The position numbers were made by a program, and so were the translations under genes. From the NCBI RefSeq assembly GCF_002813915.1, contig NZ_CP019335.1:976388-1040387 (forward strand): a stretch of DNA of 64,000 nucleotides, read 5' to 3'. Under the pieces are notes generated by a model. That model did no database searches and had not been told where the DNA came from. It saw only the letters and a list, made by a program, of their open reading frames with translations. This DNA is from Tenacibaculum sp. SZ-18. Lineage in GTDB: Bacteria > Bacteroidota > Bacteroidia > Flavobacteriales > Flavobacteriaceae. This document shows, piece after piece, positions 51,999 to 60,986 of this stretch. The number at the start of each line of letters is the position of its first letter. The first letter of the stretch is position 1.

Positions 51999-52700
51999 TT
52001 AACCTATATTTAACACATCTCTCATTGAGTAAACACCTTCTTTACCAATTAGCCATTCAGCCGCAACTACTGCTCCCAAGGCAAATCCTTTTCTATTATG
52101 CGCTGTGTGTTTAATCTCTATTGAATCTACTTCAGATTCGTAATTTACTGTATGTGTTCCAGGAACATCTGGTGTTCTAACTGCTTTTATTGGAATGTTT
52201 TTCTTTGTTTTTTCGCCATCCAAATCCCAAGTATCTTTATTTGAATTTTCAATTATTCCTTCGGCCAATGTAATTGCTGTGCCACTTGGGGCATCTAATT
52301 TTTTAATATGATGAATTTCCTCAATATCAAGTGAATATTGTTTCTGTGTTTTCATCATGTCTGCTAACCTTTCATTTAAAGCAAAAAATATATTTACACC
52401 TAAACTAAAATTAGAGGCATAAATAAATGCACCTTTTTTTTCTTTACAGAGATTTATAGCTTCATCGTATTTATCCAGCCATCCTGTAGTTCCCGAAACA
52501 ACAGGTACATTATTATTGATACAATTAGAAATATTACTAAAGGCAGAAGATGGAATACTAAAATCAATTGCAACATCTGCCATTGAAATATCATATGTTT
52601 CATCACCATTTGTTTTTATAACAATTTCATGTCCACGTTCTAGGGCGATTTTTTCAATCTCTTTACCCATTCTGCCATAACCTAACAAGGCTAATTTCAT
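51999..52700 (-). CDS. dapB: 4-hydroxy-tetrahydrodipicolinate reductase
   Basis: A 233-residue cytoplasmic enzyme of lysine and diaminopimelate synthesis that reduces the dihydrodipicolinate precursor with NAD(P)H. The nucleotide-binding motif is LLGYGRMGKEIE (residues 4-15), and SGTTGWLDK and HHIKKLDAPSGTA near 130-142 are the family signatures (catalytic His and substrate Lys). Its stop lies 68 bases before lepB, and its start is 2 bases after the DUF5683 stop. Confidence 0.94.
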   Translation of the reverse strand: MKLALLGYGRMGKEIEKIALERGHEIVIKTNGDETYDISMADVAIDFSIPSSAFSNISNCINNNVPVVSGTTGWLDKYDEAINLCKEKKGAFIYASNFSLGVNIFFALNERLADMMKTQKQYSLDIEEIHHIKKLDAPSGTAITLAEGIIENSNKDTWDLDGEKTKKNIPIKAVRTPDVPGTHTVNYESEVDSIEIKHTAHNRKGFALGAVVAAEWLIGKEGVYSMRDVLNIG

Positions 52701-52702
52701 AA

Positions 52703-53299
52703 TTAAAAGGAATATTTTAGGGTTACCCCAAGTTTGTGAGTAGTTTCTTCGTTGTAGTTTATATTTGGTAATGCAGATGGCATTAATGTTAAGCTGTCAG
52801 TATCATCAAACTGAATCAGGTGTGCTGTAACGCTGGCCTCAACAATTTGTAAAACATAAATAAGTACCGTTGTTAATAATGAGAGGTCTCTGTTTTGACG
52901 TAATTGTCTTTGCGCACTTTCTAAACCTGCATCAGAAATTAATGGAATTCCATTATCGTCTGAAAATTCGTCTGGTAATCCCGCCTTTCTTTGTCTAAAA
53001 GCTGTTCTAAAACGTTTATACTCGTTATTATTATCAATGTAAAAGTAAATACTGGTTGCCATTCCTCCATATATTAGAGGTAGTTGCCACCAATATCTAT
53101 TGTTGTAAATTTGTCCTGCTCCCGGAAAAAGTGCCGAATAAAATGCGGCACGAGACGGATTTAGCGGATCGTAATCCGGTTGTTTTATTTGGGTATACTG
53201 TAGTGATCTTGTTTGTGATTTTGTAGAATCCTTTGCTTGGGCAAAAATATTTGGGCTACAAAAAAAGATTATAACAACTATGTATTTAGCGTATTTCAA
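52703..53299 (-). CDS. DUF5683 exported protein
   Basis: A 198-residue protein of a Bacteroidota family: signal peptide, then PSRAAFYSALFPGAGQIYNN with WWQLPLIYGGMATSIYFYID as membrane helices, and a second helix region near 140-160. Placed between parB and dapB in many Bacteroidota; the cellular role is unknown. Its start directly follows the parB stop (53300). Confidence 0.88.
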   Translation of the reverse strand: MKYAKYIVVIIFFCSPNIFAQAKDSTKSQTRSLQYTQIKQPDYDPLNPSRAAFYSALFPGAGQIYNNRYWWQLPLIYGGMATSIYFYIDNNNEYKRFRTAFRQRKAGLPDEFSDDNGIPLISDAGLESAQRQLRQNRDLSLLTTVLIYVLQIVEASVTAHLIQFDDTDSLTLMPSALPNINYNEETTHKLGVTLKYSF

Positions 53300-54190
53300 T
53301 TATTTTAATAATTTTTTAATACGATTAAAGTCTTCTATGGAATCAAACGGAATGGAAATTTTACCTTTCCCTTTATTGTTTACTGAAACATCAATTTTTG
53401 CACTAAAAAATTCACTAAAACTTTTTAAACTACTTGAAATTTCCGAAGGTAAAGTGCTTTTCTTTACTTCTGACTTTTTTTCTACACCAGTTTTTAAAGC
53501 TCTAACTAAATCTTCTGTTTGCCTTACTGATAATTTATCGCGAAGAATTTTCTCGTAAATATCTATTTGATCTTTTTCACTTTCAATATTGATTAACGCT
53601 CTACCATGTCCCATAGATATAAAACCATCTCTCATTCCAGTTTGAATAATTGGGTCTAGTTTTAGTAATCTAAGATAATTCGTAACTGTAGATCGTTTTT
53701 TTCCTACTCTTACACTTAATTGCTCTTGTGTGAGTTTAATTTCGTCTATGAGTCTTTGGTATGACAAGGCAACTTCAATTGGATCGAGATTTTTACGTTG
53801 AATATTTTCAACTAATGCCATTTCTAGCATCTCTTGATCGTTTGCTATACGAATGTATGCTGGTACAGTTGTGTTACCAATTAATTTTGAAGCTCTAAAT
53901 CTTCTTTCTCCTGAAACTAATTGAAACTTTTCTTCAGAAAGTTTTCTTACAGTAATAGGTTGAATTACACCTAACTCTCTAATGGAAGCTGCTAATTCGT
54001 TTAATGCCTCTTCGTCAAAGTATGTTCTTGGCTGAAATGGATTTACTTCAATTAAGTTCAAATCAATTTCAATTATACTTCCTACTACTTTATCAGCATT
54101 TTCATCTGATGCTGAATTTACTTCTGCAGTTTCTTTTAACAAAGCAGATAATCCTCTTCCTAAAGCTTGCTTCCTTGTTGCTTTTGCCAT
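53300..54190 (-). CDS. parB: Chromosome partitioning protein ParB
   Basis: A 296-residue DNA-binding CTPase that loads at parS sites and helps condense and segregate the chromosome origin. The N-terminal ParB/Srx domain has PFQPRTYFDEEALNEL and GERRFRASKLIG (residues about 50-110), and the central helix-turn-helix has TQEQLSVRVGKKRSTVTNYL. A C-terminal dimerisation segment follows. Three bases separate it from parA. Confidence 0.94.
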   Translation of the reverse strand: MAKATRKQALGRGLSALLKETAEVNSASDENADKVVGSIIEIDLNLIEVNPFQPRTYFDEEALNELAASIRELGVIQPITVRKLSEEKFQLVSGERRFRASKLIGNTTVPAYIRIANDQEMLEMALVENIQRKNLDPIEVALSYQRLIDEIKLTQEQLSVRVGKKRSTVTNYLRLLKLDPIIQTGMRDGFISMGHGRALINIESEKDQIDIYEKILRDKLSVRQTEDLVRALKTGVEKKSEVKKSTLPSEISSSLKSFSEFFSAKIDVSVNNKGKGKISIPFDSIEDFNRIKKLLK

Positions 54191-54193
54191 GTG

Positions 54194-54955
54194 TTAGTTC
54201 TTGTTTATAATTTCGTTTGCTAAGTTAATATAATTAACAGCTCCTTTACTTGTTGCATCGTATGAAATAATACTTTCCCCATAACTTGGTGCTTCACTTA
54301 AACGAATGTTACGGTGAACTACAGTATCAAAAACCATTGAGCTAAAATGCTTTCTTACTTCGTCAACTACTTGGTTCGATAAGCGTAAACGAGCATCATA
54401 CATTGTCAATAATAATCCTTCAATTTCCAATTCTTTATTATGAATTTTTTGAACACTTTTAATAGTGTTAAGTAATTTTCCTAGTCCTTCTAATGCAAAA
54501 TACTCACATTGAATTGGAATGATAACAGAATTTGAAGCTACAAGAGAGTTTAACGTAATTAAACCTAGTGACGGTGCACAATCAATTAGAATATAATCAT
54601 ATTCATCCGCTAGTTGCTTTAATGCTTTTTTAAGCATGTATTCACGCTCAATTTTATCAACTAGCTCAATTTCAATGGCTACTAAATCAATGTGAGCAGG
54701 AATCAAATCTACATTAGGAGATTCAGTTTTAATTATGGTTTCCTTTGCACTGGCTGTATGTTCTAAAACTTGATATGTTCCAATTTCTATACTTTCTACA
54801 TCTATACCTAATCCAGAAGTGGCATTTGCCTGAGGATCCGCATCAATTAATAATACTTTTTTTTCTAGAACCCCTAGAGCAGCTGCTAGGTTTACCGATG
54901 TAGTAGTTTTACCTACACCTCCTTTTTGATTTGCTATTGCAATGATTTTGCCCAT
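54194..54955 (-). CDS. parA: Chromosome partitioning ATPase ParA (Soj)
   Basis: A 253-residue Walker-type ATPase that moves ParB-bound origin DNA. The deviant Walker A is KGGVGKTTTSVNLAAALG near residues 10-27, and LLIDADPQANATSGLG carries the second Asp. First gene of the parA-parB-DUF5683-dapB-lepB-wbqC cluster, which links chromosome segregation with cell-wall precursor and export functions in Bacteroidota. Confidence 0.95.
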   Translation of the reverse strand: MGKIIAIANQKGGVGKTTTSVNLAAALGVLEKKVLLIDADPQANATSGLGIDVESIEIGTYQVLEHTASAKETIIKTESPNVDLIPAHIDLVAIEIELVDKIEREYMLKKALKQLADEYDYILIDCAPSLGLITLNSLVASNSVIIPIQCEYFALEGLGKLLNTIKSVQKIHNKELEIEGLLLTMYDARLRLSNQVVDEVRKHFSSMVFDTVVHRNIRLSEAPSYGESIISYDATSKGAVNYINLANEIINKN

Positions 54956-55130
54956 ACTATTATATGTATTTACAGAACGTAAAAATACAATTATTTATGA
55001 CTTTTAAAAGTGGAAGATATTAACAAAAAAAGTTAAACTTCTGCATGAAATTGTTCCCTGTTTTTTTATACGGTTTTTTCCCTTTGGTAAACTAGGAGAT
55101 ATCATGTGAAATTTATTTTGATAGGCAAGT

Positions 55131-55138
55131 ATGTTTGC
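55131..55138 (+). promoter_or_regulatory. -7 element upstream of the Trp-rich lipoprotein gene
   Basis: TATGTTTG matches TAnnTTTG exactly and would give a leader of about 100 bases. The rest of the parA-lipoprotein spacer (54956-55244) contains no parS-like palindrome or gene; a GC-richer stretch (near 55185-55215) lies in the leader. No clear -33 TTG. Confidence 0.4.
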
Positions 55139-55244
55139 ATCATTGTTTTCAAAAAAGAAAAGTAAAAGGACTGATCAACCTTAACTAACGCGTAAACCGA
55201 AAAGCGAACGAGTAGGTAAATTTTAAAATTATTAATAAACTATC

Positions 55245-56222
55245 ATGAAAAAAATTATAATGATAACTGTAATAGCTCTTTTAGCTGTTAGTTGTAAAGA
55301 AGAGGAAATTGTTTCTAACCAAAATGAAGAGACTATTGAAATACAAAAAAAACATGAAGGAAAGTCAATGCTACATTTCGACAGAGTGGAAGAGTTACAA
55401 TTTTTTATTAAAGAACGTGTAGAGTCTAACACTAATTATTTAGAGGAAGCTAAAGCATTTTCAGAAAGAGGAATTTATAATCCACTATTGTTGGTTTACA
55501 ACTTAGATCAAAGAGAAGCAGAAATTTTAGGTATTGAGGAAAAATCTATTCCTACGGTTACTTCAAATGATGATATGTTATTGTTGATGTTAAATGAAAA
55601 CGGAGAAATTGGTATTGAAGATAAAATTTTTAGAATTGATGGAGAATTCGTTTACACTTATACTGCTTCTTCAGGTTCGGGAGATATAAATAATTTTATC
55701 GAACAGTATCAAACTGGAAAATTAAAAATAAGAAGAGGAGAAACATTGGAGTTTAGTAAATCTTTATCTGTGTTTATGCACGAGAACACTGTCAAAAACC
55801 AAGAATCTGTGACAAAAGCACAAACTAATTACCAGTATTTTGGCAATAACTATCGTATGAAAGCACGTCAGTTTGATGGTTTTTGGGGTTTCTACAGTTC
55901 TATAGGAGCAAGCACCAAAGTTGAAGAACGTAAAAAGTTCTTATGGTGGTCATGGTGGAAAACTGCTAAAACAGATAACAGATTAGAGTATGATATGGCT
56001 TTTGAAGTAAGATCCACCCCTGGTTTTCCTCCGGTAAACATTGTTACTTCAGCTTCTGGGTCAAGATATTGTAACTGTAATAATGCACAAAGAACATTTG
56101 CATGGTCAGTTGGTTTTCCTTGGGCGCCAGAAAGATATATTCCTTTGGAAGGAGAGTCTAGACATTGGGCACATTGGTATACAACAAACCCAAACACTGT
56201 TTCAGTTACTTTGCAATATTAA
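55245..56222 (+). CDS. Hypothetical lipoprotein with Trp-rich C-terminal half (325 aa)
   Basis: Signal peptide MKKIIMITVIALLAVSCKEE with a lipobox Cys, so surface or periplasmic. The first ~150 residues are acidic and helical; the second half is beta-rich and aromatic, with FLWWSWWKTAKTDN near 226-239, SRYCNCNNAQRT and HWAHWYTTNPNTVSVTLQY at the end. No recognised enzyme motif; the beta-rich aromatic half could bind a carbohydrate or toxin-like ligand. A strong terminator follows. Confidence 0.6.
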   Translation: MKKIIMITVIALLAVSCKEEEIVSNQNEETIEIQKKHEGKSMLHFDRVEELQFFIKERVESNTNYLEEAKAFSERGIYNPLLLVYNLDQREAEILGIEEKSIPTVTSNDDMLLLMLNENGEIGIEDKIFRIDGEFVYTYTASSGSGDINNFIEQYQTGKLKIRRGETLEFSKSLSVFMHENTVKNQESVTKAQTNYQYFGNNYRMKARQFDGFWGFYSSIGASTKVEERKKFLWWSWWKTAKTDNRLEYDMAFEVRSTPGFPPVNIVTSASGSRYCNCNNAQRTFAWSVGFPWAPERYIPLEGESRHWAHWYTTNPNTVSVTLQY

Positions 56223-56254
56223 AATGATAAAATAAAGAAGCTGACACAAAGAAA

Positions 56255-56285
56255 AAGTCCTGAGAATTTTCTCAGGACTTTTTTT
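56255..56285 (+). terminator. Terminator after the lipoprotein gene
   Basis: AAGTCCTGAGAA and TTCTCAGGACTT form a perfect 12-bp stem (56255-56266, 56269-56280) with five T. It may also serve the convergent dnaN. Confidence 0.88.
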
Positions 56286-56305
56286 ACTCCATAATTTATA
56301 TAATA

Positions 56306-57424
56306 TTATCCGTTTAACATTACGGGCATAACAAGCATCGTAATATGTTCGCCATCTTCAGTTCCGTCTATTGGAGTTAAAATTCCAGCTCTGTTTGGTA
56401 AACTCATTTCTAATTGAACGTCATTTGCATTTAGGTTGTTTAACATTTCGCTTAAAAAACGAGAATTAAAACCTATTTGCATATCATCTCCTTGATAATC
56501 ACAGCTCAAACGTTCGTCAGCTTTATTAGCGTAGTCCAAATCTTCAGCAGAAATATTTAATTCTGTTCCCGCCATTTTTAATCTGATTTGATGAGTTGTT
56601 TTACTAGAGAAAATAGAAACACGTTTTACAGAGTTTAAAAAAGAAGCTCTATCGACTGTAAGTTTATTTGGATTCTCTTTAGGAATTACCGCTTCGTAAT
56701 TCGGGTATTTGCCGTCGATTAATCGACAAACTAAAACTACATTGTCAAAAGTAAATTTAGCATTTGTATCATTGTATTCTACAACAACATTCTCATCAGC
56801 TCCTCCTAAAATTCCTTTTAACAAGTTTAAAGGTTTTTTTGGCATGATAAATTCAGCAGACTTATCCGCGGAAACATCCGTTCTTGTGTATTTCACCAAT
56901 TTGTGTGCGTCTGTTGCAACAAATGTTAATTCTTTTGAGTTGAATTGAAAAAATACTCCACTCATTACAGGTCTTAAATCATCGTTACCAGCAGCGAAAA
57001 TAGTTTTCGAAATTGCAGTAGCTAACACATGAGCAGGGATTTCTGTATTTGTAGGAGAAGGTAACTCAATAGCTTTTGGAAATTCTTCACCGCTGTAAAA
57101 TGCCATGTCGTATTTTCCTTGTTCAGAGCTTATTTCAACTGTGTTCTCTCCTTGAGTCTTAAAAGTTAAAGGTTGGTCAGGGAACGTTTTTAATGTGTCT
57201 AATAATAAACGAGCATTAATAGCTATTGATCCTGAATCAGTGCTCTCCACATTGATAACTGCGCTCATTGTAGTTTCTAAATCAGAAGCTGAAGCAGTTA
57301 AATGGTTTTCAGATAGTTCGAATAAAAAATTATCTAAAATTGGTAATGTGTTATTACTATTAATTACCCCACCTAAAACTTGTAATTGCTTTAATAAATG
57401 TGAGCTAGATACAATAAATTTCAT
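56306..57424 (-). CDS. dnaN: DNA polymerase III subunit beta (sliding clamp)
   Basis: A 372-residue clamp that encircles DNA and tethers polymerase III and repair proteins. The three-domain layout has ASDLETTMSAVI near 38-49, KYPNYEAVIPKENP near 227-240 and the end VMPVMLNG, close to the canonical VMPM(R) terminus. No dnaA or recF is adjacent. A -7 element TATCTTTG lies on the minus strand at 57457-57450, about 25 bases before the ATG. Confidence 0.95.
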   Translation of the reverse strand: MKFIVSSSHLLKQLQVLGGVINSNNTLPILDNFLFELSENHLTASASDLETTMSAVINVESTDSGSIAINARLLLDTLKTFPDQPLTFKTQGENTVEISSEQGKYDMAFYSGEEFPKAIELPSPTNTEIPAHVLATAISKTIFAAGNDDLRPVMSGVFFQFNSKELTFVATDAHKLVKYTRTDVSADKSAEFIMPKKPLNLLKGILGGADENVVVEYNDTNAKFTFDNVVLVCRLIDGKYPNYEAVIPKENPNKLTVDRASFLNSVKRVSIFSSKTTHQIRLKMAGTELNISAEDLDYANKADERLSCDYQGDDMQIGFNSRFLSEMLNNLNANDVQLEMSLPNRAGILTPIDGTEDGEHITMLVMPVMLNG

Positions 57425-57449
57425 TTTTCTTATTAAAGTAGTTTGTTGT

Positions 57450-57457
57450 ACAAAGAT
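57450..57457 (-). promoter_or_regulatory. -7 element of dnaN
   Basis: TATCTTTG on the minus strand matches TAnnTTTG exactly, 25 bases before the ATG. No TTG -33 element appears 17-23 bases further upstream. Confidence 0.45.
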
Positions 57458-57514
57458 ATTCTATTCGATTAATATTAAAAATTAATTTATCAACACTTTT
57501 GTTTTAATTGTTGA

Positions 57515-58465
57515 TTAGTTGAAAAGGTAGTTAATTTGAATTCCGCCATAGAGATTTCCTCCTGGAACTTTTTCGCTTTCTAATTTCTTTGTATGATGTA
57601 CAATCATGTATTTGAAATTAAATCGATTCGCAGTAAACCAAAATCCAAATTCTGTTGTAAGGACTAAAGGTCTTAATTTATAGGTTACTGCATTATTTTT
57701 AGTTAGGAAACTACCTTGAATTGTCGCGTCATATATAGCAAAACGCAACATTGGATTGAAGTAAAAAAAAGATTCAACCTCATTGTTAAATATAGATTTC
57801 TTGTTGTTCAAATTACTTCCAAAACCTACAGAATTGGCTATACTTTGTAGCTTTCTTGTTCCAATTCTACTAAAAATCCCCGTAGATATATCCGTGAAAA
57901 CAGTTCCTAAGTTGGCTGAATTTTTCCAATTCAAATCGAAATAATTAAGTCTCTTTGTTATTGGTTGAACAAAATCAACACCAAAGTTCAATGCAAAAGC
58001 ATCTTTCATTTGATATTTCCATCCATCAGCAGAATCGAAACCATATATGCTATGAACAAAATTCATTGATTGCTCTCCCAAAGCTGATGGTCCAATTACA
58101 CCAATTTCTCCAGATAATCTGAAATAAGAACTATTCTTGTAAAATTTTTTGAATCCTGCTCCAACGTATAAATAACCAGCAAACGGTCTGTCATGTTCTG
58201 AAATATCTCCAACATTTGCTCGGAAAGGAGAGTATAATTTCTGACCTAATTCGAAAGAATAAATCTTTTTGAGTAATTTATTTGAAACGCTGTCTACCGT
58301 AAAACTATAATTTAAAAAAACGCCATTAGTGTAATAGCGATCTTGTGTAATTGATATATATAGGTCATTATCGTTTGTTATACTGAAAACACTCCCATAT
58401 TTTATTTGTGTGTAGGCAGTTAAACCTACCATAAGAAGTAGAGTGCTTAAAATTGTTTTTTTCAT
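57515..58465 (-). CDS. LpxR-like lipid A deacylase (DUF2219)
   Basis: A 316-residue outer-membrane barrel with a signal peptide (MKKTILSTLLLMVGLTAYTQ). SITNDNDLYISITQDRYYTNG carries the Asn/Asp-rich metal and catalytic region of LpxR, followed by HDRPFAGYLYVGAGFKKF. LpxR removes the 3'-O-linked acyl chain of lipid A; activity here is inferred. The ATG at 58465 is chosen over a GTG at 58483. Confidence 0.8.
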   Translation of the reverse strand: MKKTILSTLLLMVGLTAYTQIKYGSVFSITNDNDLYISITQDRYYTNGVFLNYSFTVDSVSNKLLKKIYSFELGQKLYSPFRANVGDISEHDRPFAGYLYVGAGFKKFYKNSSYFRLSGEIGVIGPSALGEQSMNFVHSIYGFDSADGWKYQMKDAFALNFGVDFVQPITKRLNYFDLNWKNSANLGTVFTDISTGIFSRIGTRKLQSIANSVGFGSNLNNKKSIFNNEVESFFYFNPMLRFAIYDATIQGSFLTKNNAVTYKLRPLVLTTEFGFWFTANRFNFKYMIVHHTKKLESEKVPGGNLYGGIQINYLFN

Positions 58466-58558
58466 AAAAAATATGTTCCGCACTAAAGGTAATGAAATAA
58501 TGAAAAATTGATTAGAATCTTGATCATAATTTATACTTTAGTAATTCATTAAAATTAT

Positions 58559-59416
58559 ATGGAAAATAGTCCAAAATTAACCGTTAAAGACTTTGAAAAT
58601 GTCAAAAGTAATAAAGAGTTATTTAAATTAATTTCTGATAAGCAGATTCCTTTTGCTAAGGTGAAAAGAGAATTGAACTATGAGGACGAATTAAGATGTT
58701 TACAGATAGAGTTAGTTAAATTACAGCAATGGATTGCTAAAAATAATAAACGTGTTGCAGTTATTTTTGAAGGTCGAGATGCCGCAGGTAAAGGTGGAAA
58801 TATAAGAAGATTTATGGAGCATTTGAATCCAAGGTCTTCTCGATTGGTAGCGTTGGATAAACCAACGGAAGTTGAAAGAGGTCAATGGTATTTTCAAAGA
58901 TATATTAAGGAATTACCGAACCCTGGGGAAATCGTTTTTTTTGACAGAAGTTGGTATAATAGAGCAGTTGTTGAACCGGTAATGGGATTCTGTTCTGATG
59001 CACAATATAGAAAGTTTCTAGTTCAAGTGCCAGAGTTTGAGCACATGCTGTATGAAGATGGAGTTGTGGTAATTAAGTTTTGGTTGTCAATTACAAAAAA
59101 AGAACAACAAAAAAGATTTGATGCTAGAATGGGGAATCCTTTAAAACATTGGAAATTCAGCCCAGTGGATAAAAAAGGTCAGGAGCTATGGGATCGTTAC
59201 ACACATTACAAAGAAGAAATGTTTACAAATACTCATACCGCTTATTGTCCTTGGACAATTATAAAAACCAACACAAAAAAAGTTGCAAGACTAGAGGCAA
59301 TTAGGTACGTATTGTCAAAGTTCGATTATAATGGAAAAGAAGAGGCGATGACAAATTTAAATCCAGATCCCAATGTGGTAATGCGTTATTACAGATCTGT
59401 AATACAAAATGATTAA
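58559..59416 (+). CDS. ppk2: Polyphosphate kinase 2 family, class I-like
   Basis: A 285-residue PPK2 kinase that uses polyphosphate to phosphorylate nucleoside diphosphates. Walker A is VIFEGRDAAGKGGNIRRFME, and FFDRSWYNRAVVEPVMGF is the Walker B-like loop. The GRDAAGKGG form corresponds to class I (ADP-type) enzymes. It is followed two bases later by a paralogue, an obvious tandem duplication within one transcript. Confidence 0.9.
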   Translation: MENSPKLTVKDFENVKSNKELFKLISDKQIPFAKVKRELNYEDELRCLQIELVKLQQWIAKNNKRVAVIFEGRDAAGKGGNIRRFMEHLNPRSSRLVALDKPTEVERGQWYFQRYIKELPNPGEIVFFDRSWYNRAVVEPVMGFCSDAQYRKFLVQVPEFEHMLYEDGVVVIKFWLSITKKEQQKRFDARMGNPLKHWKFSPVDKKGQELWDRYTHYKEEMFTNTHTAYCPWTIIKTNTKKVARLEAIRYVLSKFDYNGKEEAMTNLNPDPNVVMRYYRSVIQND

Positions 59417-59418
59417 GT

Positions 59419-60231
59419 ATGAATAAAGTAAATAACGCACACAAAGTTCCTTTTAAATTAACAGAGGCAGATGCAGAAAAGCTCAACTCAAAGGAAGGTT
59501 TAATTTCTGTAATGTCAAAAGAGCCTTACAATATAGAAAGAGCATTGCGATATGTGAATTATTTGAACAAATTGGAAGAGCTTCAAGTTGAATTAATTCG
59601 TTTACAAACTTGGGCAATAGAAAAAGGAGAGCGAATTATTATATTGTTTGAAGGAAGGGATGCGGCTGGAAAAGGTGGTGCAATTCGCAGAATTACAGAA
59701 AGAATTAATCCGCGTCATATGCGTATTGTTGCCTTGCCAAAACCAACAGAAGAACAAAAGAGTCAGTGGTATTTTCAGCGTTATGTGGAGCAGTTTCCTA
59801 AAGCCGGGGAATTAGTTTTATTTGATCGAAGTTGGTATAATCGCGCTGTAGTTGAGCCTGTAAATGGATTTTGTACTGAAGATCAATATAAGGTTTTTAT
59901 GAAACAGGTAAATGGTTTTGAAAAAATGATATTACAATCGGGAATAAGATTGGTTAAGATTTATATGTCCATTTCAAAAAAGGAACAACATAAACGATTT
60001 GACGAAATAAAGAATGATCCTTTAAAACAATGGAAAATGACTCCTGTTGATGAAAGAGCTCAGGATTTGTGGGATGATTATACGGAGTACAAAAAGAAAA
60101 TGTTTAAAAAAACAAATACAGCTCTTTCTCCATGGAAAATTATTAAAGCTAATAGAAAAACTCACGCGAGAATCGCATGTATTGAGCATATTTTAGAAAG
60201 TATTCCTTATGATAAAAATACCGAAATTTAA
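59419..60231 (+). CDS. ppk2: Polyphosphate kinase 2 family, class I-like, second copy
   Basis: A 270-residue paralogue of the upstream gene. GRDAAGKGGAIRRITERINP and LFDRSWYNRAVVEPVNGF are retained, as are the lid residues near KPTEEQKSQWYFQRYVE. Two bases separate the genes. Together with the class III-like gene at 26676 this makes three PPK2 enzymes in 34 kb. Its stop overlaps the stop of the facing ArsC-like gene by three bases. Confidence 0.9.
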   Translation: MNKVNNAHKVPFKLTEADAEKLNSKEGLISVMSKEPYNIERALRYVNYLNKLEELQVELIRLQTWAIEKGERIIILFEGRDAAGKGGAIRRITERINPRHMRIVALPKPTEEQKSQWYFQRYVEQFPKAGELVLFDRSWYNRAVVEPVNGFCTEDQYKVFMKQVNGFEKMILQSGIRLVKIYMSISKKEQHKRFDEIKNDPLKQWKMTPVDERAQDLWDDYTEYKKKMFKKTNTALSPWKIIKANRKTHARIACIEHILESIPYDKNTEI

Positions 60232-60881
60232 TCTATCGTTTCGTTCTCGTAAAATGCTCTGTGAACTTCTTCAAAAATAAAATACATTTCACCTGCGATT
60301 TGTTTGCTAGTTTGATCGTATTTTTCAATCTGATTATCAGTATTATCGGCTATTTTAGGATCTACATATGGTAAATGAAAACGTTGAATTGCATCTGGAA
60401 TAAATGGGCAGTTTTCATCTGCACTATCGCAAGTTGTGATTGCTAAATATGGGTAACTGTTGTTATTGTCGTCATATAACTTAGAAAAACCTAGTATAGA
60501 TTTTTTAGTTCCCGGAAATGAAATTAAATAACGAGGGTTTTGATGTGAAAAGTCATCAACATTAAATATAAAACCATTTTTTTGTAGACATTTAACTGTA
60601 TTTCTATGAAAGGCAGTTGTTTCTGTACCTCCTGAAAAATGATTTATATTTTCTAAGTTGAAATATTCACTAGCAAAAAAAGACCAAACTTGAGTCATTT
60701 GACTTCTACGAGAATTGTGTGTACAGATAAAATTTAAATTTACCTTATCTCTGTCTTCTAATTCTTCTATGATTTTGTCGGATATTGAATATAGTAATTC
60801 TTTTCTTTCTTCGGAAAGTTTTACATCTTTCCCTGCATTTTCGAAAAACTCAATAATGTTTTTCTTAGTGGTGTTAATCAT
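60228..60881 (-). CDS. ArsC-like reductase / LMW phosphatase family, second copy
   Basis: A 217-residue paralogue of the gene at 24230-24838: N-terminal helical extension, P-loop CTHNSRRSQ near 53-61, HFSGGTETTAF near 80-90, and TTCDSADENCPF near 149-160 with the Cys pair six residues apart. DPKIADNTDNQIEKYDQTSK follows. The Cys triad fits thioredoxin-type arsenate reductase. No arsR or DUF6428 accompanies it, so it may be a spare or differently controlled reductase. Confidence 0.78.
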   Translation of the reverse strand: MINTTKKNIIEFFENAGKDVKLSEERKELLYSISDKIIEELEDRDKVNLNFICTHNSRRSQMTQVWSFFASEYFNLENINHFSGGTETTAFHRNTVKCLQKNGFIFNVDDFSHQNPRYLISFPGTKKSILGFSKLYDDNNNSYPYLAITTCDSADENCPFIPDAIQRFHLPYVDPKIADNTDNQIEKYDQTSKQIAGEMYFIFEEVHRAFYENETID

Positions 60882-60986
60882 TATTTATTACTCTTTTATC
60901 TCGGGGATAATGTATTTTTGTATTTTGACAATTGAGTACAAAATTAAGAAAGATAAGATGCTTTTATATTTAAGTTAAGGTTAAGT

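Noticed and set aside
54956..55244. A parS site beside parA
   Set aside because: No 16-bp palindrome of the TGTTTCACGTGAAACA type was seen in the spacer; parS is likely elsewhere near the origin.
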